NCBI RefSeq assembly: GCF_001509795.1
Contig: NZ_LLZN01000102.1
Coordinates: 62,001 to 126,000 of the forward strand
Length of the DNA: 64,000 bases
Source: Streptomyces sp. NRRL WC-3605
GTDB taxonomy: Bacteria > Actinomycetota > Actinomycetes > Streptomycetales > Streptomycetaceae
Direction: 5' to 3'
This document shows positions 31,921 to 40,422 of this stretch, piece by piece (position 1 is the first letter of the stretch; each line of letters begins with the position of its first letter). The notes under the pieces are model-generated. The model was not told where the DNA came from. It searched no databases and worked only from the letters and a program-made list of their open reading frames with translations. The translations under genes and the position numbers were made by a program.

Positions 31921-31965
31921 CGTGACGACCGTGACGACCATCCCGACCATGACGACCATCACGAA
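31921..31965. repeat. Five imperfect 9-bp tandem repeats in the leader of the ABM gene
   Basis: Units are cgtgacgac, cgtgacgac, catcccgac, catgacgac and catcacgaa, lying directly upstream of the ribosome-binding site at about 31967. In the frame of the downstream gene they would read Asp/His-rich residues, but there is no start codon close enough, so they are taken as untranslated. Confidence 0.65.
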
Positions 31966-31977
31966 CTGGAGCACCAC

Positions 31978-32277
31978 ATGAGCACGTTGGGACTGCTGGC
32001 CCGCATCGAGGCGAGGCCCGAGCACGCGGAGAAGGTCGCGGAGCTGCTGCGGGACGCGGTGGAGCTGGCCCGGCAGGAGGAGCACACGGTGACGTGGTTC
32101 GCGTTCCGGCAGGGTGAGACCACCTTCGGCGTCTTCGACACGTTCGCGGACGAGCAGGGGCGTCAGGAGCACCTGCGGGGCCGGATCGCGGCCGCGCTGA
32201 CGGAGAACGCCGCGACGCTGCTCAGCGAGGCACCGGACATCCGGCCGGTCGACCTCCTGGCGGTCAAGCTCCCCTGA
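31978..32277 (+). CDS. Antibiotic biosynthesis monooxygenase (ABM)-domain protein
   Basis: Protein of 99 residues with the dimeric ferredoxin-like ABM fold: LGLLARIEARPEHAEKVAELLRDAVELARQEEHTVTWFAFRQGETTFGVFDTFADEQGRQEHLRGRIAAAL. Such small proteins act as quinol or cofactor-free monooxygenases, or as electrophile-stress proteins. ATG 31978 has GGAG at 31967. It is divergent from the GlxA-like regulator, which probably controls it. Confidence 0.87.
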   Translation: MSTLGLLARIEARPEHAEKVAELLRDAVELARQEEHTVTWFAFRQGETTFGVFDTFADEQGRQEHLRGRIAAALTENAATLLSEAPDIRPVDLLAVKLP

Positions 32278-32282
32278 TACAC

Positions 32283-32311
32283 GGCCGGGGGCGGTGCCGC
32301 CGCCCCCGGCC
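32283..32311. terminator. Perfect 12-bp bidirectional terminator
   Basis: ggccgggggcgg (32283-32294) and ccgcccccggcc (32300-32311) pair without mismatch around a five-base loop, between the facing stop codons of the ABM gene and the GMC oxidoreductase gene. Confidence 0.8.
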
Positions 32312-32328
32312 TTCCACGACCCGCCCGG

Positions 32329-34185
32329 TCAGGTCCGGGCCAGCCAGCGGTCCGTGACGGCCAGGGCCGCCGCCATGATGCTGAGCTGCGGGTTCACCTC
32401 GGGGCAGCTGGGCAGGACGGACCCGTCGGCGATCAGCACGCCGTGCGCGCCCCGCAGCCGTCCCTCCGGGTCGGCCGGTGCCCGGTCCTCGTCGGCGCCG
32501 GCCGCCGCCGTGCCGGTGGGGTGGAACGCGGACACATGCAGGTGCCGTACCGCCACGTCCGCCAGCAGGGCCTCCAGCTGCGCCATGTCGCCGGCGCGTG
32601 GGGCGTGCGGGACGCCGGTCAGGACCTCCTCGGCGCCGGCGGCGAACAGCAGGCGGCCCATGGCCCGCTGGGCGCGCAGCAGACGGCCCGCGTCACGGGG
32701 TGCCAGGGCGTAGCGCAGCAGGGTGCCGTGCCGGCCGAGGACCCGGCCCGACGGGCGGTCGGCGACCATCGCCCCGAGGGTCGCCAGGTGTTCGGTGTCC
32801 TCCAGCGCGTCGCGCAGGGCGCGTCCGACGCCCGGCAGCACGAATGAACTCATGCCCGGGGGTGCGGCGGTCGCCTCGATGAGGATGCCGTCGGCGTGCA
32901 GTTCCTCCACCGCGACGCTCTGCAGAACGGCCTGCCCGCCGCCGACGGGGGTGCCGAAGCGGCCCGCGACGCTGATGGCGGGGTGGACGCTGAGGTTCCG
33001 TCCGAGTCCCGGATGGCCGCCCAGGCCGGAGCGGCGCAGGAGCTGCGGGGTCCCCAGCGCGCCGGCCGCCACGACGACCAGGGGGCTGAGGATCTCCAGT
33101 TCGCTGCCGTCGGGGCGGCTCACCAGGACGCCCGAGGCCCGGGGGCCGCCCGGCCGGTCGCGGTCGACGAGGAGGCGCCGGACGCGGGCGGCCGTGACGA
33201 TACGGGCGCCTGCCGCGCACGCGTCGGGCAGCACCGAGAGCTGGACGCTCTGCTTGGCGCCGGTCGGACAGCCGACGACGCACTGGCAGGAGCCCTGGCA
33301 GCCGGGCGCGTTGCGGCGCAGGGGGCCCGCGGCCCAGCCGAGGCGCCGGGCGCCGGACAGGGCGAGCCGGCCGTTCTCGCCGAGGACGTCGAGCGGCTGC
33401 CGGGCGACGCGCAGGGTGCGTTCCGCCTCGTCGAGGTGGGTGGTGAGACCGTCGGCGGCGGCGAAGCCGTGGATGGTGCGCCAGCGGGTGAGGACGTGGT
33501 CCGGAGTGCGGTAGCAGGTCCCGGAGTTGACGACGGTGGTGCCACCCACCGCGCGGCCGGTGGGGACGACCAGCGGAGGGGCGCCGTACGCGATCGTGGC
33601 TCCGGCGTCCCGGTACAGCCCGGTGAAACGGTCGAGCGGCGTCCGGCCCGCGAACGAGGCCGTGGTGTGGTGCTCACCCTCCTCCACGACGACGACCCGC
33701 AGGCCGGCGCGGGCCAGGGTGCGCGCCGCCATGGCACCCCCGGCGCCGGACCCGACGACGACGGCGTCGGCGGTGGACCGGTTGGGCCAGGCCGCGGACG
33801 GCGTGCAGTCCAGCGGCGGGTCGTCGGCGGCGGGCCGCGCGGCCGGTGCCTCGCGGTGCAGCATCCGTTCCGTCCCGGCGGCGAGCAGCACCGGCACCTT
33901 GAGCGCGTCGAGGACCGGCAGGGCGGTCCGGTGGGCGGCGAGCCGGGCCAGCAGGCGCTCGCGTTCCCCGGGGGCCAGCGCGGTGAGACGGCGGCCGGTG
34001 CGGGCCAGAGCGTACGCGTCGACCGCGAGGGCCGCTCCGTGGACGGCGGTGCGGGCGGAGCGCGGCATCGCGTCCAGCAGCGTCCGCAGACGCCGTGGCA
34101 CACCCCGCACCCAGTCGGTGGTGCCGTCGTCCCCGAGGAACGCGGCGGTGAGTGCCGGCAGGGCGGTGTCCGTACGGGGGTTCAT
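32329..34185 (-). CDS. GMC-family FAD-dependent oxidoreductase
   Basis: Flavoenzyme of 618 residues. The FAD fold is DAVVVGSGAGGAMAARTLARAGLRVVVVEEGEHH near residue 140, preceded by a helical domain of about 135 residues. The GMC signature region is PTGRAVGGTTVVNSGTCYRTPDHVL. CQGSCQCVVGCPTGAKQS is a cysteine-rich insert found in cholesterol-oxidase-like GMC members. The catalytic histidine is in HVSAFHPTGTAAAG, and the closing NPQLSIMAAALAVTD completes the FAD site. Substrate is an alcohol or sterol by family. ATG 34185 overlaps the upstream stop by four bases. Operon with the next two genes. Confidence 0.92.
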   Translation of the reverse strand: MNPRTDTALPALTAAFLGDDGTTDWVRGVPRRLRTLLDAMPRSARTAVHGAALAVDAYALARTGRRLTALAPGERERLLARLAAHRTALPVLDALKVPVLLAAGTERMLHREAPAARPAADDPPLDCTPSAAWPNRSTADAVVVGSGAGGAMAARTLARAGLRVVVVEEGEHHTTASFAGRTPLDRFTGLYRDAGATIAYGAPPLVVPTGRAVGGTTVVNSGTCYRTPDHVLTRWRTIHGFAAADGLTTHLDEAERTLRVARQPLDVLGENGRLALSGARRLGWAAGPLRRNAPGCQGSCQCVVGCPTGAKQSVQLSVLPDACAAGARIVTAARVRRLLVDRDRPGGPRASGVLVSRPDGSELEILSPLVVVAAGALGTPQLLRRSGLGGHPGLGRNLSVHPAISVAGRFGTPVGGGQAVLQSVAVEELHADGILIEATAAPPGMSSFVLPGVGRALRDALEDTEHLATLGAMVADRPSGRVLGRHGTLLRYALAPRDAGRLLRAQRAMGRLLFAAGAEEVLTGVPHAPRAGDMAQLEALLADVAVRHLHVSAFHPTGTAAAGADEDRAPADPEGRLRGAHGVLIADGSVLPSCPEVNPQLSIMAAALAVTDRWLART

Positions 34186-35579
34186 CGCTCGCCGACCTCC
34201 GCGTGGGCGGTGCCCGCCAGCCGCCAGTGCGCCTCCGGCCGCCATCTCCCCCACCAGCGTTCCAGGTGGATCTCCGCGTCGGCGCTCTCACTGTTGCGGC
34301 AGACCGCGGCTGACCCGTCGGGGTCGGTGTAGTCCAGGGCCAGGGTCCGCTCCTCGGGCTGGGTCACCGTCACCCGGATCCGGCGCAGTCCGGCCCGGCC
34401 GGTCACCCGCCAGCGGGGCAGGGCGAGGTCGGCCGTGAACCGGCCGGCTCCCGCCCAGCCCACCGCGCTGCGCTCGGCGCGCCCCGGCCAGGTCCGTCCG
34501 CCGCGCAGCAGGCGCAGGAAGACGAGCGGGGGCAGCCGGTCGAGTCCGGGGCGGGTGGACACGGCGGCCACGATCTCGAGGACGTCGCCGCCGCCCAGGT
34601 CCGCGTGGAGCCACGCCCAGCGTGCGGCGTTGCCGTGGCCGTAGATGCGGGCGCTCGCCCCGAACGCGCCGTCCAGGCGCAGCTCTTCGCCGTCGCCGTG
34701 CCGGACGGTCCCGGTGTAGCGGCAGCGGGAGGCCGGGAGCATGTGGCTGGCGGGCAGCCAGGGGTGACGCCAGGACCAGCGGGGGAAGGTGCGCACCGGC
34801 GGGCCCTGCGGTGTCTCGGTGAGCGACCAGGTGAGCGGGCCGGCGCTGCCGGACAGCGCTCCGGGGGCGACGCGGACGTCGCCGGCGGTGAAGCCGTCGG
34901 TGCCGCCGGTCGCGGGGACGGGCCCGAACCGGGCGTGCCGCACCGGGCCGTCCTGGGGGAAGAGGGCGGCCCAGCCGTGCGCGTAGGCGGCCGATCCGTC
35001 CGTGGGGGCGACGACTTCGTGGTGCAGCCAGACCCCGGTGCCGGTCGCCGGGTCGGTCAGGGTCGTGTACCAGACCTCCGTGCGGCCCGGCCGCCCGTCC
35101 CAGCGGGCCGCGAGGTCCCGTCCGGGGTCGTGCGCGGAAGTCCGGGGGAAGCGGAAGCTCGCGACGAACGGCAGCAGCCCGGTGCCGAGCGGGAAGCGGA
35201 GCGTGCCCTGACCGGCCGGCCGCCCGTCCTCGTGGAGGCTGTACGGCAGGACGGTCATCGAGGTGACGGGCCGCGCCGGTGAGAGGGACTTCCAGCCGTC
35301 GAGTTCGAGGCGCCGGCCCTCCAGGGTGAAGGTGATCCGGTAGCGGATCCTGCGCCGGGCCAGCGGGGATATCTCCAACTCCCCCACGGCTTCGGCGTCG
35401 TCGGCGCGACCCGCGATCCGGACGCGGCCGGTGAGCCGGGCCCGGGTGGTGCGGTGGGGCAGCACCACCGTGCCGGCGCGGGCCACGAGGTCGAGGCGGA
35501 CGGGGCGTTCGCGGTCCTCGCCGTCCAGCCGTACACGGCCCAGGAGGGTCTCCCGGAACTCCGTTCCGCGGGCGCTCAC
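34182..35579 (-). CDS. Conserved protein of unknown function encoded between GMC oxidoreductase and GntR regulator
   Basis: Protein of 465 residues. It is rich in beta strands and aromatic residues, for example YTGTVRHGDGEELRLDGAFGASARIYGHGNAARWAWLHADLGGGDVLEIVAAV. No signal peptide, membrane helix or nucleotide-binding motif is visible. Beta-rich pattern and the WAWLHADL stretch recall carotenoid-hydratase or tocopherol-cyclase-like lipid-binding barrels, but this is a loose impression. Start and stop both overlap their neighbours by four bases, so it belongs to the same pathway as the GMC enzyme. Confidence 0.8.
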   Translation of the reverse strand: MSARGTEFRETLLGRVRLDGEDRERPVRLDLVARAGTVVLPHRTTRARLTGRVRIAGRADDAEAVGELEISPLARRRIRYRITFTLEGRRLELDGWKSLSPARPVTSMTVLPYSLHEDGRPAGQGTLRFPLGTGLLPFVASFRFPRTSAHDPGRDLAARWDGRPGRTEVWYTTLTDPATGTGVWLHHEVVAPTDGSAAYAHGWAALFPQDGPVRHARFGPVPATGGTDGFTAGDVRVAPGALSGSAGPLTWSLTETPQGPPVRTFPRWSWRHPWLPASHMLPASRCRYTGTVRHGDGEELRLDGAFGASARIYGHGNAARWAWLHADLGGGDVLEIVAAVSTRPGLDRLPPLVFLRLLRGGRTWPGRAERSAVGWAGAGRFTADLALPRWRVTGRAGLRRIRVTVTQPEERTLALDYTDPDGSAAVCRNSESADAEIHLERWWGRWRPEAHWRLAGTAHAEVGER

Positions 35580-36292
35580 CGGTCCCCGCCGCGACCCCGG
35601 CCGGCGGAGGCCAGTCCTTCGAGCATGACGCGTTCCGTCGTGGACAGGTAGGCCCCGGCGGCCGTGCGGGCGGCGGTCTCGTCCCGCGCGGCGACGGCCT
35701 CGACGACGGGGGCCAGCCGGTCGTGGGCGGCCCGGGCGTCCTGGAAGGGCCCCACGAGGGCCGAGCGGACCGGCAGATAGGCGTTGAACAGGGTGTTGGT
35801 CAGCAGGACGTACACCCGGTTGCCGGTGGCTCGGGCGAGCGCGCGGTGCACCTCGGCGTCCGCGAGCTGCGCGTCCTCGCCACCGTCGGCCTCCGCGACG
35901 GCCGCGACGAGCCGGCGCAGTTCGGCGATCTGGGCGTCCGTGGCACGGGAGGCGGCGCGTTCGGAGATCAACGCGCCGATGCTGCGGCGCACTTCGAAGA
36001 TCTCCCCGATCCAGTCGGGGCTGTGCCGCACCAGCATCGGCAGCAGGTCCGCCCCGCCCAGCCGCAGGAAGTCGCGGACGCGCGTGCCCACTCCGTGCCG
36101 GGTCTCCAGGAGGCCCGCGTGCACCAGGCGGCCGAACGCGTGCTTGAGGGTGGTGCGGTTGACGCCGTACTCGTCGGCGAGTTCCCTCTCGGGCGGCAGA
36201 TAGCTCCCGGCGGGGTGGCGCCCGGCGAGGATCCGTTCGCGCAGGCGCTGCTCCAGTACGTCGACGACCGTCTCGCGCGGCAGTGCTCCCAT
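35576..36292 (-). CDS. GntR/FadR-type transcriptional regulator
   Basis: Regulator of 238 residues. The N-terminal winged helix is ETVVDVLEQRLRERILAGRHPAGSYLPPERELADEYGVNRTTLKHAFGRLVHAGLLETRHGVGTRVRDF. The C-terminal FCD domain starts VRRSIGALISERAASRATDAQIAELRRLV and carries DAEVHRALARATGN, whose Asp and His usually bind metal. It begins a three-gene operon with the unknown protein and GMC enzyme, and has palindromic operators directly upstream, so autoregulation is expected. Confidence 0.93.
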   Translation of the reverse strand: MGALPRETVVDVLEQRLRERILAGRHPAGSYLPPERELADEYGVNRTTLKHAFGRLVHAGLLETRHGVGTRVRDFLRLGGADLLPMLVRHSPDWIGEIFEVRRSIGALISERAASRATDAQIAELRRLVAAVAEADGGEDAQLADAEVHRALARATGNRVYVLLTNTLFNAYLPVRSALVGPFQDARAAHDRLAPVVEAVAARDETAARTAAGAYLSTTERVMLEGLASAGRGRGGDR

Positions 36293-36312
36293 TCGAGGCC
36301 CCCAGCCCGGGT

Positions 36313-36354
36313 GTGGTTCAGTGACTGAGCCACTGAACCACTGTGGTCGACCAC
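36313..36354. promoter_or_regulatory. Double palindromic operator upstream of the GntR-led operon
   Basis: gtggttcagtg (36313-36323) and cactgaaccac (36331-36341) are exact 11-bp inverted arms with a seven-base spacer. Next to it is the perfect 12-bp palindrome GTGGTCGACCAC (36343-36354). The TGGT...ACCA pattern fits FadR-subfamily GntR operators. They begin 21 bases before the ATG. Confidence 0.78.
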
Positions 36355-36397
36355 GCGTCAACAAGTCGTGCGCGCATGGTTCTTGGGGCGGTGCCGG

Positions 36398-38113
36398 TCA
36401 GGCCGGGGCGCGCAGCGCGAGGAGCGCCACGTCGTCGTCGTTGTCGGCGGGGCGGACGCGGCGCAGCACCTGGTCGGCGAGGACGGTGAGCGGCCGGTGC
36501 ACGTACGCGGCCGCGTGCCGGCGCAGTCGGTCCAGGCCCACGTCGAGGATCTGGCCGTGTTCCTCGACGAGGCCGTCCGTGTAGAGCACGAGGGTGGAGC
36601 CGGGCTCCAGCACGATCTGCGCGTCCGGCCGCCGGGCGCGCAGCCCGGTGCCCAGGGCCACGCCGTGCCCCTCCTCGAGGAAGCGGGCCACGCCGTCCCT
36701 GGCGATGAGCAGCATCGGCGGATGTCCCGCGTTGGTCCAGGACAGACGCCAGGTGCCGTCTTCCAGCGCCTCGATGCGAGCGAAGATCATGGTGGCCATG
36801 CTGACGTCGGTGATGTGCTCCATCGCCTCGTCGAGCCGGGTCACGATCCGGCTGGGGGGCTCGTTCTGCGACCAGGCGTAGGCCCGCAGCATGTTGCGCA
36901 GCTGCGCCATGCCGGACGCCGCCTCCAGGTCATGGCCGACGACGTCGCCGATGGCCAGCGCGGTCGCCCCGTCGGACAGCGGGAAGGCGTCGTACCAGTC
37001 GCCGCCCACCTGCGAGGCGTCGGGCGCGGGCAGATAGCGGGCCGTCATCTCCAGGCCGGGGACGCCCGGCATCTGCGGCAGCAGGTGGTTCTGCATGGTC
37101 TCGGCGACCTTGCGCTGGCGCTGGTACAGGCGGGCGTTGTCCAGGGCGAGCCCGGCGCGGCGCGCGATGTCCTCGACCAGCGGGAGGTCCGCGGGGGTGA
37201 AGGCCACCGGGTCCTCGGCGCGGCCCAGCGTCAGCGCGCCCAGCACCTCGCGGGTGCCGCGGATGGGGGCGATGGCCGCCGAGTGCATGCCCGTGCGGTC
37301 GAACAGGCGGCGCTGCTCGACCGCGATCCCGGAATCCGGCTCACGGTGGTACCTCTCGGGTCCGGTCACCGTGGACGACGCCCCGCGCAGGGCCCTCGAC
37401 AGCGGCCACTGGGACTCCGCCAGCACGGGCGGCATGGGCCCCTCCAGGTCCTCGTGCCGCTTGAGGGTCGCCCCGTCCGCGTGGGCGACGACGTCCCGCC
37501 ACACCTCGTCGCGCTCGGTGATCAGGTCCACGACCACCCAGTCGGCGAGCCGGGGCACCACCAGATGACCGAGCCGGCGCAGCGTCTCGTCGGTGTCGAG
37601 CGTCGAGGTCAGCTGGGCGGTGGCCTCGGCGAGCAGGGCCAGCCGCTCCAGCTCGGTCAGCGGGGCGGTCGGGGTCTCCGGCGGCGAGGCCGGCTCCTCG
37701 ACGATCTCCTGCGGATGGAAGAGCACCAGGGTGCGCTCCTCGTCGCCGCCGGCGGCGTACGGCGTGATCATCCAGCCTATGGGGCGGACGGAACCGTCGG
37801 GAAGCGCGAAGTACTCCCCCGCTCCCTGGGCCGGTCTGCCCGCGTGGAACGCATGACGCATGGCGCACTGGCTGTGCGGCAGCGGCTGGCCGTGCGGGCC
37901 GCGGTGCAGCAGGTCGTGGGCGTCCTGGCCGACGAGTTCGTCGGCGGATCTGCCGAGCATGCGCTCCGCCTGCGCGTTCACCGCGAGGATGCAGCCCCGC
38001 TCGTCGACGACGTAGGCGCCTGCGCCGAGGGCGTCCAGGGCCTGGGACAGCGCGGCGGGCGCCGACGCCACTGCCTCGCGGCGCGGGGTCTCCGTGTCCT
38101 GCGGCCCTTCCAC
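36398..38113 (-). CDS. PAS-GAF-SpoIIE (PP2C) serine phosphatase, probable anti-sigma pathway regulator
   Basis: Signalling protein of 571 residues. A PAS domain at about residues 22-130 is ALDALGAGAYVVDERGCILAVNAQAERMLGRSADELVGQDAHDLLH. A GAF domain at about 165-330 includes LTSTLDTDETLRRLGHLVVPRLADWVVVDL. The C-terminal PP2C-type phosphatase at about 350-571 has VGGDWYDAFPLSDGATALAIGDVVGHDLEAA and LEPGSTLVLYTDGLVE. Such proteins dephosphorylate STAS anti-anti-sigma factors. GTG 38113 was chosen from the GGGAGG upstream. Monocistronic; a STAS-domain protein is encoded at 53335-54555. Confidence 0.93.
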   Translation of the reverse strand: MEGPQDTETPRREAVASAPAALSQALDALGAGAYVVDERGCILAVNAQAERMLGRSADELVGQDAHDLLHRGPHGQPLPHSQCAMRHAFHAGRPAQGAGEYFALPDGSVRPIGWMITPYAAGGDEERTLVLFHPQEIVEEPASPPETPTAPLTELERLALLAEATAQLTSTLDTDETLRRLGHLVVPRLADWVVVDLITERDEVWRDVVAHADGATLKRHEDLEGPMPPVLAESQWPLSRALRGASSTVTGPERYHREPDSGIAVEQRRLFDRTGMHSAAIAPIRGTREVLGALTLGRAEDPVAFTPADLPLVEDIARRAGLALDNARLYQRQRKVAETMQNHLLPQMPGVPGLEMTARYLPAPDASQVGGDWYDAFPLSDGATALAIGDVVGHDLEAASGMAQLRNMLRAYAWSQNEPPSRIVTRLDEAMEHITDVSMATMIFARIEALEDGTWRLSWTNAGHPPMLLIARDGVARFLEEGHGVALGTGLRARRPDAQIVLEPGSTLVLYTDGLVEEHGQILDVGLDRLRRHAAAYVHRPLTVLADQVLRRVRPADNDDDVALLALRAPA

Positions 38114-38310
38114 GTCCTGCCTCCCTGCGATCGGTCCGGGTACTCCCGGAGGCGGGCCCGCCACGCCCTTGTGAGCCACGCCGTGCCGCCCCGGTGTGTC
38201 CTCCGTGTGCCCCCGGACGGCCGAAAGGCACCTTCCTTGCGCGGCCGGCCTCGGGGCCGGAGGATCCATGGCTACACCGTACGCACGCACCGGCGGAAGG
38301 AGCAGGGGGG

Positions 38311-39207
38311 ATGGAACCGCGGACGAGGGGCCGCCCGCGCGGGCTGTTCGTCGGACTGTGCACGCTCGACGTCGTCCAGCTCGTGGACCGGGTGCCCGGC
38401 CCCGACGAGAAGCTGACGGCACGGGACCAGCTCGTGACGGCCGGCGGCCCGGCGGCGAACGCGGCCGTGACCTTCGCCCATCTGGGAGGCGTGGCGCGGC
38501 TGCTCACCGCGGTCGGCTCGCACCCGCTGGGCGAGACCGTCCGCGCGGACCTCGACCGGGCGGGGGTGGCCGTGACCGACCTGGCGGCCGGCCGGGACGA
38601 GCCGCCCGCCGTGTCCTCGGTCCTGGTCACCGCCGGCACCGGGGAGCGTGCCGTCGCCTCCACCAACGCCCGCGGGCAACGGCTCGGCCCGCCCCCCGAT
38701 CCGGACGCCTTGGTATCCGCCTGCGACATCGTGCAGTTCGACGGCCACCACCCGGCCCTGGCGCTCGCCACGGCGCGTGCCGCGCGCGCGGCGGGGCGGC
38801 GGACCGTGCTCGACGGGGGCAGCTGGAAGCCGGGTACGGAAGACCTGCTCCCGTACATCGACGTGGCCGTGTGCTCGGCGGCCTTCCGGCCGCCCGGCAC
38901 CGCGGAAACCGACGGCACCCTGCGGTTCCTGCGGGACCACGGCGTCACCTGGGCGGCCGTCAGCCAGGGGCCGTGCCCCCTGGTGTGGGCCGGACCGGAC
39001 GGCGGCGGCACGGTGGAGGTGCCCGCGGTGCACGTGGTGGACACGCTCGGCGCCGGCGACGTCCTGCACGGCGCGCTCACCCACGGGCTGGCCCGACACA
39101 CCGAGCTGACCGGCCCGGCCTTCACCGACGCCCTGCGAGCGGCGACGGCTCTGGCGGCCCGCTCCTGCACCTCGTTCGGGACACGGGCGTGGATGCGGAA
39201 GGGCTGA
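38311..39207 (+). CDS. PfkB-family carbohydrate kinase
   Basis: Sugar or nucleoside kinase of 298 residues. It starts LFVGLCTLDVVQLVDRVPGPDEKLTARDQLVTAGGPAANAAVTFAHLGG, with the glycine-rich first PfkB signature, and ends with VVDTLGAGDVLHGALTHGL, the second signature with catalytic Asp in the anion hole. The substrate, a sugar such as ribose, fructose or ketodeoxygluconate, cannot be deduced. GGAAGGAG and six G lie upstream of ATG 38311. The gene stands alone. Its 3' end is copied as a relic about 100 bases downstream. Confidence 0.92.
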   Translation: MEPRTRGRPRGLFVGLCTLDVVQLVDRVPGPDEKLTARDQLVTAGGPAANAAVTFAHLGGVARLLTAVGSHPLGETVRADLDRAGVAVTDLAAGRDEPPAVSSVLVTAGTGERAVASTNARGQRLGPPPDPDALVSACDIVQFDGHHPALALATARAARAAGRRTVLDGGSWKPGTEDLLPYIDVAVCSAAFRPPGTAETDGTLRFLRDHGVTWAAVSQGPCPLVWAGPDGGGTVEVPAVHVVDTLGAGDVLHGALTHGLARHTELTGPAFTDALRAATALAARSCTSFGTRAWMRKG

Positions 39208-39534
39208 GGCGGGCACGCCCGATCCGGGGGCGCCCGGCGTCACCCCCCACCGCCCGGACGACACACCGACCCGACCCGGGCGGACTTCACCCGCAGGCCA
39301 CGAACGAGCTGCAGCCTCGGCCGTACGGCCCTGTGCCTCGTTCGGCACGCTGGCGCCTGCGAGTCGGGAGGGCTGAGGCGGCGCGCCGGCTCCCCGGATG
39401 TGCACGGCACACCCTGCCGGCCACCCGACGTGCGGGGCCCCCGGGCCGGATGCGGGCGGTGCGCCGGCCGCGGCCAGGCGTCCTCCTGTCCGGCTCTCTC
39501 GCGCTGCGCGGCGCACGGTCGCGACGAGGTGCGG
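39208..39534. other. 327-base intergenic stretch without an intact gene
   Basis: Between the pfkB-like and MpaB-like genes. It holds the tail relic at 39302-39376. No other gene, tRNA or strong hairpin was recognised. The MpaB-like gene, on the minus strand, ends at 39535. Confidence 0.6.
39302..39376 (+). pseudogene. Relic copying the 3' end of the upstream pfkB-like gene
   Basis: In one frame the stretch reads ERAAASAVRPCASFGTLAP then ASREG and a TGA. This aligns with the end of the intact kinase, RAATALAARSCTSFGTRAW then MRKG and TGA. Similarity covers about 25 codons including the stop, and the bases after both stops (ggctgaggcgg) also match. No upstream part of the gene is present. Confidence 0.72.
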
Positions 39535-40395
39535 TCAGCCCTGGCCGGGTGTGGTCGGGGGGCGCATCACCCAGCGGATGGTGCGGGTGAGGGCCTGACC
39601 GGTGGGGCGTACCGCTACGTCCTCGACGAGCGGGATGCGGGGCAGCCACAGCAGGCGCCGGGCCCACGGTGGCAGCAGGGCCACGGCGTTCGCGGCGAGG
39701 CCGCCGTACAGGGGGCGTACCGGCAGGGGCACGGGTGGCTGGAGGAGCAGGAAGCGGGCGGTCGCCCGGGCCTCGGGGGTGGCCCGCAGTTCAGGCCGGT
39801 AGGCGGCGAGGCGGGCCGCCAGTTCCCGGCGGTCGCGCGGCGGGTCGATCACGCCGAGTGCCCGTGCCACCCGCGCGGCGTCGGCGACGTAGCCGTCGTA
39901 GCCGTCCGCGTCCAGCGGGTGCGCGCCGAAGCGCTGGTGGGAGCGGAGGAAGCTGTCCGTCTCGGCGGCGTGCACCCAGCCGAGCAGATGCGGATCGGCC
40001 GCGTGGTACGGCTCCCCGTCGGCGGTCGTGCCCCGGATGCGCTCGTGGATGGCGCGGACCTGGTCGACGGCCCGCTGGGCGTCCTCGGCGGTGCCGTACG
40101 TCGTCACGGCGAGGAACGTGCTGGTGCGCTGGAGGCGGCCCCACGGGTCGCCCCGGTAGCCGGAGTGCCCGGCCACGGCCGCCATCGCGAGCGGGTGCAG
40201 GGACTGCAGCAGCAGCGCGCTGAGCCCGCCGATGAACATGGACGCGTCGCCGTGGACCGCGCGGATCGGCCGGTCGGGCCCGAACCAGCGGGGCCCGGGG
40301 GCCTGATGGATACGGGCCCGGGTCGCCGGGCCGTCGGGGCCCGCGACCCGGCGGAACAGGGCCTGTCCCAGATGGTCACGCACCACGCCCAGCAC
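39535..40395 (-). CDS. Oxygenase MpaB family (DUF2236) protein
   Basis: Protein of 286 residues. Family features are GPRWFGPDRPIRAVHGDASMFIGGLSALLLQSLHPLAMAAVAGHSGYRGDPWGRLQRTSTFLAVTTYGT and ADPHLLGWVHAAETDSFL. MpaB-type enzymes are haem-containing oxygenases, and latex-clearing proteins share the fold. The histidine-rich helices fit haem ligation. It is the last gene of a unit with the repair glycosylase and HVA1 genes; AAGGAG precedes the GTG start 40395. Function here is unknown. Confidence 0.9.
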   Translation of the reverse strand: MLGVVRDHLGQALFRRVAGPDGPATRARIHQAPGPRWFGPDRPIRAVHGDASMFIGGLSALLLQSLHPLAMAAVAGHSGYRGDPWGRLQRTSTFLAVTTYGTAEDAQRAVDQVRAIHERIRGTTADGEPYHAADPHLLGWVHAAETDSFLRSHQRFGAHPLDADGYDGYVADAARVARALGVIDPPRDRRELAARLAAYRPELRATPEARATARFLLLQPPVPLPVRPLYGGLAANAVALLPPWARRLLWLPRIPLVEDVAVRPTGQALTRTIRWVMRPPTTPGQG

Positions 40396-40422
40396 GCCCC
40401 GTCTCCTTTCCGCCGTCGCCGG

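Noticed and set aside
31921..31965. Five 9-bp repeats considered as a CRISPR-like array
   Set aside because: Units are too short, contiguous without spacers and no cas gene is near.
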